Of a stretch of DNA of 64,000 bases, positions 41,295 through 49,540 are shown one piece after another; position 1 is the stretch's first letter; each line of letters begins with the position of its first letter. Source of the DNA: Mycobacterium ahvazicum (GTDB taxonomy: Bacteria; Actinomycetota; Actinomycetes; Mycobacteriales; Mycobacteriaceae); the NCBI RefSeq assembly GCF_900176255.2, contig NZ_FXEG02000005.1, positions 1,186,629 to 1,250,628 of the forward strand, given 5' to 3'. The position numbers were made by a program, and so were the translations under genes. The notes under the pieces were generated by a model that did not search any database, had not been told where the DNA came from, and worked only from the letters and a program-made list of their open reading frames with translations.

Positions 41295-42341
41295 ATGAAC
41301 GAGCGCGACGAATTCCTGCGGGACCGTCTGCAGCCCGCTCGGCCCAGCACGCCCGCCGCTTCCCCTCCCCAGGCGCGACCTGCTGGGCCACCCGCGCGGC
41401 CGGTTCCCCCTCCCGCGCCCGTCATCCCGGCGCCCGACGCCGCGCTGGTGCCCACCGGCGGACCCGAACTGCCCGACACCGGGTGGCGACGCATCCTGCG
41501 GCTGCTCACCTTTGGCCTCGTCAAGCTGGGCCCGTCGCCCGCACAACGCGAAGAAGCCCGATTCGAAGCCACCATCCGCACCGGCTTTCGCGGCAAGCAC
41601 AAGGTCGGCGTCGTGGGTAAGGGCGGCGTCGGAAAGACCTCCGTCGCCGCCAGTGTCGGGTCGCTGTTCGCCGAGCTGCGTCGCGGGCAAGACCACGTGG
41701 TGGCGATCGACGCCGATACCGCTTTCGGCCGGTTGAGCAGCCGGATCGATCCGCAGTCGACGAGTTCGTTCTGGGAGTTGACCGCCGACAAGAACCTCGA
41801 GACCTTTGCCGATGTCGCCGGGCGGGTGGGCCGCAACGCGGTGGGCCTGCATGTGCTCGCCGGCGAACCGGCGTCCGGTCCCCGCCGGGTGCTCGATCCC
41901 GCGATCTACCGGGAGGCCGCGTCGCGGCTGGATCGCCACTTCACGATCTCGGTCATCGACTGCGGCTCGACGATGGATTCACCCGTCACCCAGGAAGTGC
42001 TGCGCGACCTGGACGCGCTCATCGTGGTGTCCTCGCCGTGGGCCGACGGGGCATCCGCGGCCGCCCGGACCATGGAATGGCTGTCGGATCAGGGCATGAC
42101 GGAGTTGCTGCACAGCACGGTCGTGGTGCTCAACGACTCCGACGGGCACGCCGACAAACGCACCCGGGCGCTGCTGGCCCGCGAGTTCGTCGACCATGGA
42201 CAGCCGGTGGTCGAGGTCCCCTACGACCCTCACCTGCGACCCGGCGGCGTCATCGACGTGATGCACGAGATGGGCCGCCCCACCCGGCGCAAGTTGCTGG
42301 AGGCCACCGCGCTGATCGCCGGGTTCTTCGGGGCTAGCTAG
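41295..42341 (+). CDS. MinD/ParA-like P-loop ATPase related to EspI (Rv3860-like)
   Basis: 348 aa from ATG 41295 with GAGGAG 3-8 bp upstream; the frame is open to 41178. A Pro-rich head (about residues 12-50: RPAGPPARPVPPPAPVIPAP) precedes the ATPase domain. Walker A is VGKGGVGKTSVAAS, followed by VVAIDADTAFGRL. The same design (Pro-rich head plus MinD-like domain) is seen in EspI at the ESX-1 locus of this window. Family knowledge: nucleotide-dependent switch; no partner is known for Rv3860. It is possibly linked to secretion by this similarity only. Confidence 0.83.
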   Translation: MNERDEFLRDRLQPARPSTPAASPPQARPAGPPARPVPPPAPVIPAPDAALVPTGGPELPDTGWRRILRLLTFGLVKLGPSPAQREEARFEATIRTGFRGKHKVGVVGKGGVGKTSVAASVGSLFAELRRGQDHVVAIDADTAFGRLSSRIDPQSTSSFWELTADKNLETFADVAGRVGRNAVGLHVLAGEPASGPRRVLDPAIYREAASRLDRHFTISVIDCGSTMDSPVTQEVLRDLDALIVVSSPWADGASAAARTMEWLSDQGMTELLHSTVVVLNDSDGHADKRTRALLAREFVDHGQPVVEVPYDPHLRPGGVIDVMHEMGRPTRRKLLEATALIAGFFGAS

Positions 42342-42369
42342 CCCCGACCGTGCGGGCTGACCCGTCCGC

Positions 42370-43254
42370 TCAGCTGGCCGCGATGCGCGCCGACGGATCG
42401 GCAACCGCCTCGATCTTGCTGACGAGCGGGCCGCGCAGGGTCAGCACGATGGCGGCGAAAAGCCGGCGCTCGGCGAACGCGAGCACGACCGGTTGCCCGG
42501 CGGGACCACTGACCAGGGTGACGCCCGGCCCCAGATAGCGCATCAGGTTGGTGGCCACCGCATGCGGGCCGTGGTTGATCTGCGGCGACGGCGCCGGGTC
42601 GGCAAGGACGGTGCCCACACCCCAGACGGTCGGGTCCAGCACAGCGGTCAGCGCGGCGATGTCGCCGTTGGCGCAGGCGGTGATGAATTTGTCCGTCACC
42701 AACTGGTGCTCGGCGGGTGCTACTTCACTCGTCTTGGGTTGTGCCGCAGTGAATTTCGAGCGTGCACGCCGCGCCAGTTGACGACAGGTGCCGACCGGGC
42801 GGCCCACCGTTTCAGCGATCGTCTCGAACGGGACACCGAACACGTCGTGCAGCACGAACGCGACCCGTTCACCCGGGCTGAGCCGTCGCAAGACCTCCAT
42901 CAACGCGGCGCGGACCTCGTCGTCGAGGGTGACCCGGTCCGCCGGATTCAGGCTCCGCGACTCGGCGACTTCGGCGCCGGAGTCGCCATGGCCGGGATCG
43001 CTCAACCGCTCGTAGCGGGTTCGCGCCGAGCGGACCTGGTCGAGGCAGAGCCGGCTCGTGACGACGGTGAGCCAGCCCCGGATGTCCTCGACTTCCTCGG
43101 GCCCGGTCCGCGCCAACCGCAGAAAGGCCTCTTGCGCAACATCTTCGGCGTCTCCGACGTCACCGAGGATTTGATAGCCCAGATTGACCAGGTAGGGGCG
43201 GTGACGACGCCAAGCATCGGCAAGCTGCTCCGTTGGCGGTTGCGACTGATTCAT
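42370..43254 (-). CDS. ECF sigma factor (SigI/SigJ type, with C-terminal SnoaL-like domain)
   Basis: 294 aa, ATG 43254. Region 2 is seen in YQILGDVGDAEDVAQEAFLRLAR and region 4 in LRRLSPGERVAFVLHDVFGVPFETIAETVGRPVGTCRQLARRARSKF. The C-terminal 110 residues form a SnoaL-like domain (FITACANGDIAALTAVLDPTV), typical of ECF41-type factors, in which this domain tunes activity. Divergent from an NmrA-like gene with an inverted repeat in between. ECF41 factors are normally next to a small oxidoreductase or carboxymuconolactone-type gene; the NmrA gene could be its target. Confidence 0.87.
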   Translation of the reverse strand: MNQSQPPTEQLADAWRRHRPYLVNLGYQILGDVGDAEDVAQEAFLRLARTGPEEVEDIRGWLTVVTSRLCLDQVRSARTRYERLSDPGHGDSGAEVAESRSLNPADRVTLDDEVRAALMEVLRRLSPGERVAFVLHDVFGVPFETIAETVGRPVGTCRQLARRARSKFTAAQPKTSEVAPAEHQLVTDKFITACANGDIAALTAVLDPTVWGVGTVLADPAPSPQINHGPHAVATNLMRYLGPGVTLVSGPAGQPVVLAFAERRLFAAIVLTLRGPLVSKIEAVADPSARIAAS

Positions 43255-43280
43255 GAAACATCGACGATCTGGTCCCGGAA

Positions 43281-43307
43281 AAAGTTACGTGTACCGACTG
43301 TAACTTT
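43281..43307. promoter_or_regulatory. Inverted repeat AAAGTTAC-N11-GTAACTTT
   Basis: Perfect 8-bp arms at 43281-43288 and 43300-43307. It lies between the divergent sigma-factor gene and the NmrA-like gene, 27 bp before the first start and 54 bp before the other. Probable operator for an unknown regulator. Confidence 0.5.
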
Positions 43308-43360
43308 CCCGCCTCCGCGTCCGTCGTTGATGAAGATCGTCGACTTTCAGGAGGAACACC

Positions 43361-44197
43361 ATGACCATCGTCGTAACCGGAGCGACCGGCAACGTCGGAC
43401 GCCCCCTCGTTGCCGAGCTCGTCGCCGCGGGCGCACGGGTGCGCGCCATCACCCGCACCCCGAATCGCGCCGCGTTTCCCTCCCCCGTCGAGGTGCTCGA
43501 CTCGGTGCGCGACGCGCTGCCGGGAGCATCGGCGGTGTTCTTGAACTCGCGTGCCCTCGGTGAAAGTCTCGCCGACGTCGTGGCCGAATGCCGAAGCGCA
43601 GGAGTCGCCAAACTGGTTGCGCTGTCGGCGATCAACGCCGATGACGACTTCTCACGGCAGCCATCGCGCTGTCGCGGCGACCGCAACCGCGAGGTCGAGC
43701 GGCTGGCCGTCGACTCGGGCCTGGCATGGGTAAGCCTGCGGCCCGCCGTCTTCGCGACGAACTTCGCCGGGATGTGGGCCGCACAGATTCGCGCCGGCGA
43801 TGTGGTGGCCGGTCCGTATGCCGCGGCGTCGACCGCTCCGATCGTCGAGAGCGACATCGCGGCCGTCGCGGCGCGCGCACTGCTCGGCGAGGAATTGGTC
43901 GGTCAACGGGTTCCCTTAACCGGTCCCCACGCGCTGACGAACGCAGAACTGGTGGCGATTATCGGCACGGTGCTGGGGCGCCGGCTGCAGTACCGCGAAA
44001 TTCCGGTGCAGGCGGTGCGGCAGCGCTTCATCGAGTTGGGTTTTGGTGCCGAGTTCGGCGACGCGTATACGGCCATGCTCGCCGAAACGCTGGACCATCC
44101 GGCGCTCGTCACGCACGACGCCGAGAAAATCCTCGGCCGGGCGCCACAGTCCTTCGCGCAGTGGGTGTCCGAGCACCAAGACCTGTACACGAGCTAG
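43361..44197 (+). CDS. NmrA-like NAD(P)-binding protein
   Basis: 278 aa, ATG 43361 with AGGAGG 6 bp upstream. Rossmann motif VVTGATGNVGRPLV at the N-terminus and RAITRTPNR for NADP preference. No Tyr-x3-Lys dehydrogenase motif is seen, so it fits the atypical SDR/NmrA group that senses or reduces quinones and similar compounds. It is followed after 23 bp by the Ddn-like gene with its own ribosome site AAGGAG. Likely transcribed together. Control by the divergent ECF sigma factor is inference from position. Confidence 0.85.
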   Translation: MTIVVTGATGNVGRPLVAELVAAGARVRAITRTPNRAAFPSPVEVLDSVRDALPGASAVFLNSRALGESLADVVAECRSAGVAKLVALSAINADDDFSRQPSRCRGDRNREVERLAVDSGLAWVSLRPAVFATNFAGMWAAQIRAGDVVAGPYAAASTAPIVESDIAAVAARALLGEELVGQRVPLTGPHALTNAELVAIIGTVLGRRLQYREIPVQAVRQRFIELGFGAEFGDAYTAMLAETLDHPALVTHDAEKILGRAPQSFAQWVSEHQDLYTS

Positions 44198-44220
44198 GTC
44201 CCAGATAAGGAGATTCCGAC

Positions 44221-44670
44221 ATGTCCGAACCACAGCCGCCGCGCTACCTCAAGCCGATGAACAAGGTGATGATGGCGGTGCAGAAACTGGGGATACCGAC
44301 CGGCCCGGCCATGGTGCTCACCGTGCCGGGCCGCAAGTCCGGCCAACCGCGCAGCACCCCGATGACACCGTTTGAATTCCAGGGCGGCCTCTACGTCGTC
44401 GCGGGCTACCCGGGCGCGGACTGGGCGGCGAACGCCCGCGCCGCCGGTACCGGCACCCTGAGCCGAGGCCGACGAACCCGGGAGGTCCGGATCGTCGAGC
44501 TGACGGCCGAACAGGCGCGTCCGGTGCTGCGGGAGTTTCCGAAGAGGGTGCCGGTCGGGGTGTCGTTCGCCAAACGTTCGGGAATGGTGCGCGACGGGAC
44601 GTCCGACGAATTCGAGGCGTTAGCGGGCCGGCTCAGCGTCTTTCGCTTCGACCCGGCCGTTTCAACGTAG
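44221..44670 (+). CDS. Deazaflavin (F420)-dependent nitroreductase family protein (Ddn-like)
   Basis: 149 aa, ATG 44221 with AAGGAG 6 bp upstream. The split-barrel FDOR fold is recognised by VLTVPGRKSGQPRSTPMTPFEFQGGLYVVAGYPGADWAANARAAG. The Arg/Lys residues in PGRKSGQPR bind the F420 tail. Family knowledge: quinone reduction or nitroimidazole activation; this paralogue's substrate is unknown. It closes the small operon, with a strong hairpin terminator directly after the stop. Absent from this place in M. tuberculosis. Confidence 0.88.
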   Translation: MSEPQPPRYLKPMNKVMMAVQKLGIPTGPAMVLTVPGRKSGQPRSTPMTPFEFQGGLYVVAGYPGADWAANARAAGTGTLSRGRRTREVRIVELTAEQARPVLREFPKRVPVGVSFAKRSGMVRDGTSDEFEALAGRLSVFRFDPAVST

Positions 44671-44685
44671 CGTCCTGAAACGCAA

Positions 44686-44721
44686 GACAGCGCGAGAACC
44701 GTGGCTGGTTCTCGCGCTGTC
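44686..44721 (+). terminator. Hairpin terminator between the Ddn-like gene and whiB6
   Basis: Perfect 15-bp arms (44686-44700 GACAGCGCGAGAACC; 44707-44721) with a 6-base loop, then TGTTCG. It sits between convergent genes and could act on both strands. Confidence 0.8.
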
Positions 44722-44833
44722 TGTTCGCTGGTCCGGGCTATCCGAGTGGGGCGCTCCAAAGATGGAGCCGCTCAAGTGTTTCCACTTCGGTCCGAACGTT
44801 GTTCAACTGCGGACGCGTCTCAGGAAGCCGGAG

Positions 44834-45115
44834 TCAGGCCGATTTGGCCGTCTCGCGTACCGGGTATCCATTGCGCTCGGCCAGCGACCGCAATTGGTTC
44901 AGGGCAAACGCGCGCGGGCGGCCCGACTCGGGAATCACGACACCGGCCCACAGGCCCTCGGCACCCGCTGACTCGACAGCATCGCGGGCACACAGCCACC
45001 GGCGCGGGCAAGCCCGGCACAGGGCCTTGGCCTCGGCATCGGGGGCGGTCGTCCAGCGGTCCGGGTCCTGGGTGCACGCGCCCAACGGGATGTTGTACAG
45101 AGTTGTTGCGGTCAT
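44834..45115 (-). CDS. whiB6: WhiB-like iron-sulfur transcriptional regulator WhiB6
   Basis: 93 aa, ATG 45115 with a strong GGAGG 8 bp upstream. The four cluster cysteines are C14, C33, C36 and C42 (LGACTQDPDRW, LCRACPRRWLC). The G[VI]W-type turn reads GAEGLWAGVVIPESGR. Family knowledge: WhiB6 binds a 4Fe-4S cluster, senses redox state and controls ESX-1 genes. The codons immediately upstream read NCNAFWRNV in frame, like the longer N-terminus I recall for M. tuberculosis, but here a stop precedes them and no start codon is available. Divergent from espM, its presumed repressor. Confidence 0.92.
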   Translation of the reverse strand: MTATTLYNIPLGACTQDPDRWTTAPDAEAKALCRACPRRWLCARDAVESAGAEGLWAGVVIPESGRPRAFALNQLRSLAERNGYPVRETAKSA

Positions 45116-45537
45116 CGCTACGTTCCTCCAGAAAGCGTTGCAGTTCTGCGTCCTATGACTAGAAAGGGTATAGCACTAACCGTCGCGATGCAACAGTTTG
45201 GTGCTGTGTTTTCAGTTCGAGCCGGTATGCAGGCGCTACGGCCATATCTCACGCGCCGCAGGCTTCACCTCGCTGAACTGGTGGGAAACTGCGGCGAAAC
45301 GGTGCCCCAATGGTGGAGCCGAGCAGGTCATACGCCAAAAAGCGCCGCCGCCACGAACGGCGTCGGGCGCGCCGGACAACAAACTGTAGCGGTGATGCGT
45401 TTACACCACGGTTACCCCGCGGCGCTGTGTGCAGGCTTGTTCCGTAACAATTTGGCGCTGAACTGTAGCGGCGCGATAGAATTTGACGGGTGCAGCAGTT
45501 AGACTCCTGATGGCGGGCACCCGCCGCCAGGCAAATA
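45116..45537. promoter_or_regulatory. whiB6-espM divergent promoter region
   Basis: 422 bp. AACTGTAGCGG occurs twice, at 45382-45392 and 45461-45471, and a related AACTGCGGCG lies near 45288. A small GGCGGG/CCCGCC hairpin is at 45512-45525. EspM is known in M. marinum to bind the whiB6 promoter; these repeats are candidates for its sites or those of another regulator. Confidence 0.5.
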
Positions 45538-46680
45538 GTGAGCGAGGAATCACCGACGATGTCCAGCGCCGCCTCAACCGCCCGACCAGCTCTGCTGGTG
45601 GTGCACAGCGGCGACACATCACACGCGATCGAGCCCGACCGGGGCGTGGTGACCATCGGCCGCGAACCTCAGGCCGGCGTACAGATCGATGATCCACAGA
45701 TCTCGCAGGAGCACTTGCGAGCCGAAGCCGCCAATGGGGAGTGGCGCATCGTCGACAGCAGCCCGAGCGGCATGTTCGTCGACGGACTACGACAGACCTC
45801 CGTGACGATCACCGACAAGACGATCGTCCGGTTCGGGGACCCCACCGCGGGGAAAGTCCTGACGTTTGAAGTCGTCAGGCCGCCGAAATCCGTTGACCAG
45901 CAAGGGGTTAACGATTCCGATGAGCAGGGGGACAACATCGCGCCAATCGATCTGGATCCGGGCGTGGTTCGCGCCGGAGCCGCCGCTGCCGCTCGCCGTC
46001 GCGAACTCGACATCAGCCAGCGCAGCCTCGCGTCGGATGGGATCATCAACGCGGGCGCGCTGATTGCTTTCGAGAAGGGCCGCAGTTGGCCGCGCGAACG
46101 GACCCGCGCGAAGCTCGAGGAAGTCCTGCAGTGGCCTGCCGGAACCATCGATCGGATCCGCCATGGGGAGCCGGTCGCGGCGGACGACACCGCCCCGCAA
46201 GCCGCACCGGCCGACGGTCCGGCGACGGTCGACAGCCCCGAGGCTCACGGCGCAGCGTCGCTGATCGCCCAGGCGGTCGTCGCCGCCGTGGACGGGTGCA
46301 GTCTGGCCATCTCGGCGTTACCACCGGCCGAGGACCCCGAGTTCACCGAGCGCTCGGCCCCTATCCTCGCCGATCTGCGGCAGCTCGAGGCGATCGCCGT
46401 GCGGGCCACCAGGATCAGCCAAATTACCCCGGAATTGATAAAGGCGCTGAGTGCGGTTCGCCGGCACCGCGACGAATTGATGACGCTCGGGGCGAACGCT
46501 CCGGATGCCCCGCTGGCGCAACGCTTGTATGCGGCCCGGCGCCGGGCTAACCTCTCGACGCTGGAAATTGCGCAAGCCGCCGGCGTCGACGAAGAAATGA
46601 TTGTGCGCGCCGAGGACGAGGAGCCTTTGCCCGCGCACGTAACGGCCGCGATCGAAACTTTGATAGGCCATATCAACTGA
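45538..46680 (+). CDS. espM: FHA and helix-turn-helix regulator EspM
   Basis: 380 aa from GTG 45538; ATG 45559 (MSSAASTARPALLVV) is a reasonable alternative. The N-terminal FHA domain (about residues 20-110) shows VVTIGREPQAG, ISQEHLRAEA and SPSGMFVDG, so it should bind phosphothreonine. Two XRE-like helix-turn-helix regions follow (QRSLASDGIINAGALIAFEKGRSWPRE and ANLSTLEIAQAAGVDEEMIVRAE). Family knowledge: the M. marinum homologue EspM represses whiB6 and so ties ESX-1 gene expression to secretion. It is homologous to Rv3863 and divergent from whiB6. Confidence 0.87.
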   Translation: MSEESPTMSSAASTARPALLVVHSGDTSHAIEPDRGVVTIGREPQAGVQIDDPQISQEHLRAEAANGEWRIVDSSPSGMFVDGLRQTSVTITDKTIVRFGDPTAGKVLTFEVVRPPKSVDQQGVNDSDEQGDNIAPIDLDPGVVRAGAAAAARRRELDISQRSLASDGIINAGALIAFEKGRSWPRERTRAKLEEVLQWPAGTIDRIRHGEPVAADDTAPQAAPADGPATVDSPEAHGAASLIAQAVVAAVDGCSLAISALPPAEDPEFTERSAPILADLRQLEAIAVRATRISQITPELIKALSAVRRHRDELMTLGANAPDAPLAQRLYAARRRANLSTLEIAQAAGVDEEMIVRAEDEEPLPAHVTAAIETLIGHIN

Positions 46681-46841
46681 TTTTCGTGGGTCGCCGGCAG
46701 CACCAATTCTCATTGTTCGCTTTTCGGCAACCTTGCCGCAATGTTTACCGTGGCGGCCGAACGCCGGGTGGTGGAAGCTGTTGCCTAGCCGAAAAATTCG
46801 TGCACTGGACCCGCTCTGAGCGCTGTTAGGCTCGTTCTACC

Positions 46842-46866
46842 GTGCACAGGATCGGTGCACAGGATC
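46842..46866 (+). repeat. 13-bp tandem repeat before the espE-like gene
   Basis: GTGCACAGGATC occurs at 46842-46853 and 46855-46866, period 13. It lies 26 bp before the chosen start, in the leader or promoter. Confidence 0.6.
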
Positions 46867-46891
46867 TGCGAGCTTGAAGGGAAACACCGAC

Positions 46892-48253
46892 GTGGCTTGG
46901 CTTAACGGTGCAACAGATTTAGCGACGTGTGTGAAGAGTTTTGGATCTGGCGTTACTGCTGCCTCGGCTGGGGACTGGGCCAACCTTGGTGCGAGCGCCG
47001 CCACGATCCTCGGTAAAGGGATGATCTACGCCGGCAAGCAGAACGCGGTTCTGGCAAAGGCGTTGAAAGAAAGCGGAACAAAAGTACTGCCGACGCCGAC
47101 GGCCATTGTCGATGCCGCGGCGCTGGCCGTCACAATCGTGGACTTGCTCAACGGATTTGGATCCCCCAACTCCGGGTCCGCCGTATCCACCGCTGCGGAC
47201 AAACTCAACCTGTTCCTCAAGGACTTGGACCCCGGCGCCATTCCGGATCCGCGGGACTGGAGCGGCGCCGCGGCGACGGCCTACATCAACCAGGTGAACA
47301 CGCTCAAGGGTTTCGTCGACACGTTCAAGACGTACGACCAGACCCTGAAGGGTTACCTGAGCAAGCAGGCGAGCGAGGTCAAGCAGGCACACCTGTGCTG
47401 CACGGTCAACGTGGCCGTGCTGACCGCCGCCGCGGGTATCGCCCTGGCCCTCTACCTGATCCCGATCGCGGGTCCGGGTATATCGCAGGCGTGGCAGATC
47501 ATCGCCGCCTTCGCGTGCTGTGCCGCCGTCTTCGTCGTCGAGATGCTGACCCTGTCCAGTTCGATGAGCATCTCCAACCAGTGCGCGACCCTGGGTCAGC
47601 AATACGTCCAGTTGGGTAAAGATGTGGGCACGCAGCTGGCGGGCACCTTCGACAAGATCGACGGCAAGGTTGCGGCGGACACCTCGTCGCAGTTGTCCGG
47701 CTTCCGCGCCGTCTCCGACGGCCTGACGGACTACACCTTCGTGTCCACCGGGAAGTCGGTCAACAAGCTGGCCGCCGAAGCGGGCGACAAGGTTGCGCCG
47801 GAGCAGAAGGCGCTGCTGCAGTCCTCCAGCGACAAAGCCGCCGCCGCGAAGACCTCGGACACCAAGACGGACACTCCGGCCAAGGGCGACAAGACGACTC
47901 CGGCACCGGCGGCGTTCACGCCGCCCAGCCTGGCCCAGATCGGGCAGGCGTCGCAGGGGCTCAGCACGGTCGGCCAGACGCTCGGCCAGGGCATGCAACA
48001 AATTCAGTCGCTGGCCCAGTCCGCCAAGGGCGCCGCTCCCGCGGCTGCCGCCGCCCCGGCCGCGGCTAGCGACGTCAGCGACGTCAAGGACGACGAGGAC
48101 AAGAAGAAGGAAGACGACGCCAAGCGGGACGCTGAAACAGGTGCCGCAGCCGGTAAAGACGGAGGCAGCGAGCGTGCACCCGTCGATGCCACCGCACCTG
48201 CTGCGGCACCGGCCGCCGCACCGGCAGCAGCCGGCCGCGAACGCGTCCTTTGA
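46892..48253 (+). CDS. espE: EspE-like ESX-1-associated protein, divergent form
   Basis: 453 aa from GTG 46892 (MAWLNGATDLATCVKSFG), with GAAGGG 9 bp upstream; a TTG at 46874 is in frame. About residues 10-170 are helical with a WSGAAATAYINQ turn that resembles the EspA/EspE WxG-type region. Two hydrophobic helices follow (VAVLTAAAGIALALYLIPI and IIAAFACCAAVFVVEML). The tail is Ala/Lys/Asp-rich and ends SERAPVDA...RERVL, like the ERAP...VL end of EspE and EspA. The middle is unlike M. tuberculosis EspE, which is Pro-rich. Named from position, pairing with espF and the C-terminal motif. Confidence 0.7.
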   Translation: MAWLNGATDLATCVKSFGSGVTAASAGDWANLGASAATILGKGMIYAGKQNAVLAKALKESGTKVLPTPTAIVDAAALAVTIVDLLNGFGSPNSGSAVSTAADKLNLFLKDLDPGAIPDPRDWSGAAATAYINQVNTLKGFVDTFKTYDQTLKGYLSKQASEVKQAHLCCTVNVAVLTAAAGIALALYLIPIAGPGISQAWQIIAAFACCAAVFVVEMLTLSSSMSISNQCATLGQQYVQLGKDVGTQLAGTFDKIDGKVAADTSSQLSGFRAVSDGLTDYTFVSTGKSVNKLAAEAGDKVAPEQKALLQSSSDKAAAAKTSDTKTDTPAKGDKTTPAPAAFTPPSLAQIGQASQGLSTVGQTLGQGMQQIQSLAQSAKGAAPAAAAAPAAASDVSDVKDDEDKKKEDDAKRDAETGAAAGKDGGSERAPVDATAPAAAPAAAPAAAGRERVL

Positions 48254-48325
48254 TAGCACTCGCGCGTCAAAAACATGGCGGGCCAACGCCATAGCGCGAA
48301 ATTCGAACGTTAAGGAGACCAACCA

Positions 48326-48640
48326 ATGGCAAATCTACTCGTCTCACCAGCGATCCTCGAGACGCTGGCGACCAAACAGGAAGCCGCACAGAAGGATGCC
48401 CAGGCGGGGGCCGACGCCCTGAATGGCACCGGAAGCAACTGCTGGCTTACGCACGGCGTCATCAGCGGGTGCTCCAATGGTGCCTTCGACACCATCGAGG
48501 GCATCCGCAAGACCGCGGGCAAAGCCCTGGGAGACGCCAGCCTGCTGATGGCCGCAAAGCTGCGCACCGCCAAGTCGGCGTATGAGGGTGTCGACAGCGA
48601 GTTGGCCGGCAACCTCAACAAGCAACTGCTCGACAAATAA
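48326..48640 (+). CDS. espF: EspF-like ESX-1 substrate
   Basis: 104 aa, ATG 48326 with AAGGAG 8 bp upstream. Small helical-hairpin protein of the EspC/EspF type (MANLLVSPAILETLATKQEAA). The LTHG turn at residues 41-44 is shared with EspC and EspF. The secretion signal YxxxD is Y86EGVD90. Family knowledge: EspE/EspF are secreted together by ESX-1 and needed for normal EsxA export or activity. The stop overlaps the espG1 start by 1 bp. Sequence outside these motifs is divergent from M. tuberculosis EspF, in step with the divergent EspE partner. Confidence 0.82.
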   Translation: MANLLVSPAILETLATKQEAAQKDAQAGADALNGTGSNCWLTHGVISGCSNGAFDTIEGIRKTAGKALGDASLLMAAKLRTAKSAYEGVDSELAGNLNKQLLDK

Positions 48641-49518
48641 TGACAACCGGTCCCCTCGCCGCCGGCCGCGCCGGTCTTGTTGACGACGTAGTCGGCGTCG
48701 AGGTGACTATCGACGGCATGCTGGTGATCGCCGACCGGTTGCACCTGATCGAATTCCCAGCGGCCCTGGGGATCCGGCAGAACATCCCGCAAGACGATCT
48801 ACGCAAACTTGTCTGGGACCAGGTGGAGAAGGACCTGACCCAGCAAGGGGTGCTGAACGAACTGGGCCAGCCCCACCCGACCGTGACGGCCATCATCGAC
48901 ACGCTCAGCAGGCCCGACCGGACCCTGGAAGGCCGGTGGTGGCGCCGCGATATGGGCGACGGCGTGATGGTGCGTTTTGCGGTGTGCCGCAAGGGCGATC
49001 GTCATGTCATCGCCGCTCGGCACGGCGAGCTGATCGCGCTCCAACTGGTGGCGGCGCAGGTGGGTCTGGCAGGCATGGTGACCGCCGTGCTGGGCCCGGC
49101 GACGCCGGCCAACGTCGAACCGCTGACCGGTGTGGCGAGCGAACTGGCCGAATGCACTACGGCGGCACACCTGGCGAACCTCGGTATCGCGCCGGCCACC
49201 GCCCGCATCTACGCCGAGATCGTCGGCAACCCGGATAGCTGGGTGGAGATCATCGCCAGCGAGCGTCACTCCGGCGGCACCTGCACCCACACCGACGTCG
49301 CTGCCGGCATCCTCGACTCACCGCTGGGCCGACTGGTGTCGCTGCCCCGCCGCGTGCACGGCGAGCTGTATGGAAGTTTTCTGCCTGGTTCCCAAGAAAA
49401 TCTGCAACGGACACTAGACGGACTGCTGGAATTCCTCCCCGCGCGCACCTGGCTCGATCACACTTCAGATGACGAGTCCGCGCACACCGATCACACTCAC
49501 GCCTCGTACCGAGGCTGA
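48640..49518 (+). CDS. espG1: ESX-1 PE/PPE chaperone EspG1
   Basis: 292 aa, ATG 48640. Cytosolic chaperone that binds the tip of PPE proteins and delivers them to ESX-1. The N-terminus VVGVEVTIDGMLVIADRLHLIEFPAALGIRQNIPQDD and the LEGRWWRRDMGDGVMVRF segment are close to M. tuberculosis EspG1, as is VEPLTGVASELAECTTAAHLANLGIAP. Length is near 283 aa. PPE68 should be its client; the PE partner gene is missing downstream in this window. Confidence 0.94.
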   Translation: MTTGPLAAGRAGLVDDVVGVEVTIDGMLVIADRLHLIEFPAALGIRQNIPQDDLRKLVWDQVEKDLTQQGVLNELGQPHPTVTAIIDTLSRPDRTLEGRWWRRDMGDGVMVRFAVCRKGDRHVIAARHGELIALQLVAAQVGLAGMVTAVLGPATPANVEPLTGVASELAECTTAAHLANLGIAPATARIYAEIVGNPDSWVEIIASERHSGGTCTHTDVAAGILDSPLGRLVSLPRRVHGELYGSFLPGSQENLQRTLDGLLEFLPARTWLDHTSDDESAHTDHTHASYRG

Positions 49519-49540
49519 TCTCTGCCGCTACCAATGAAAG

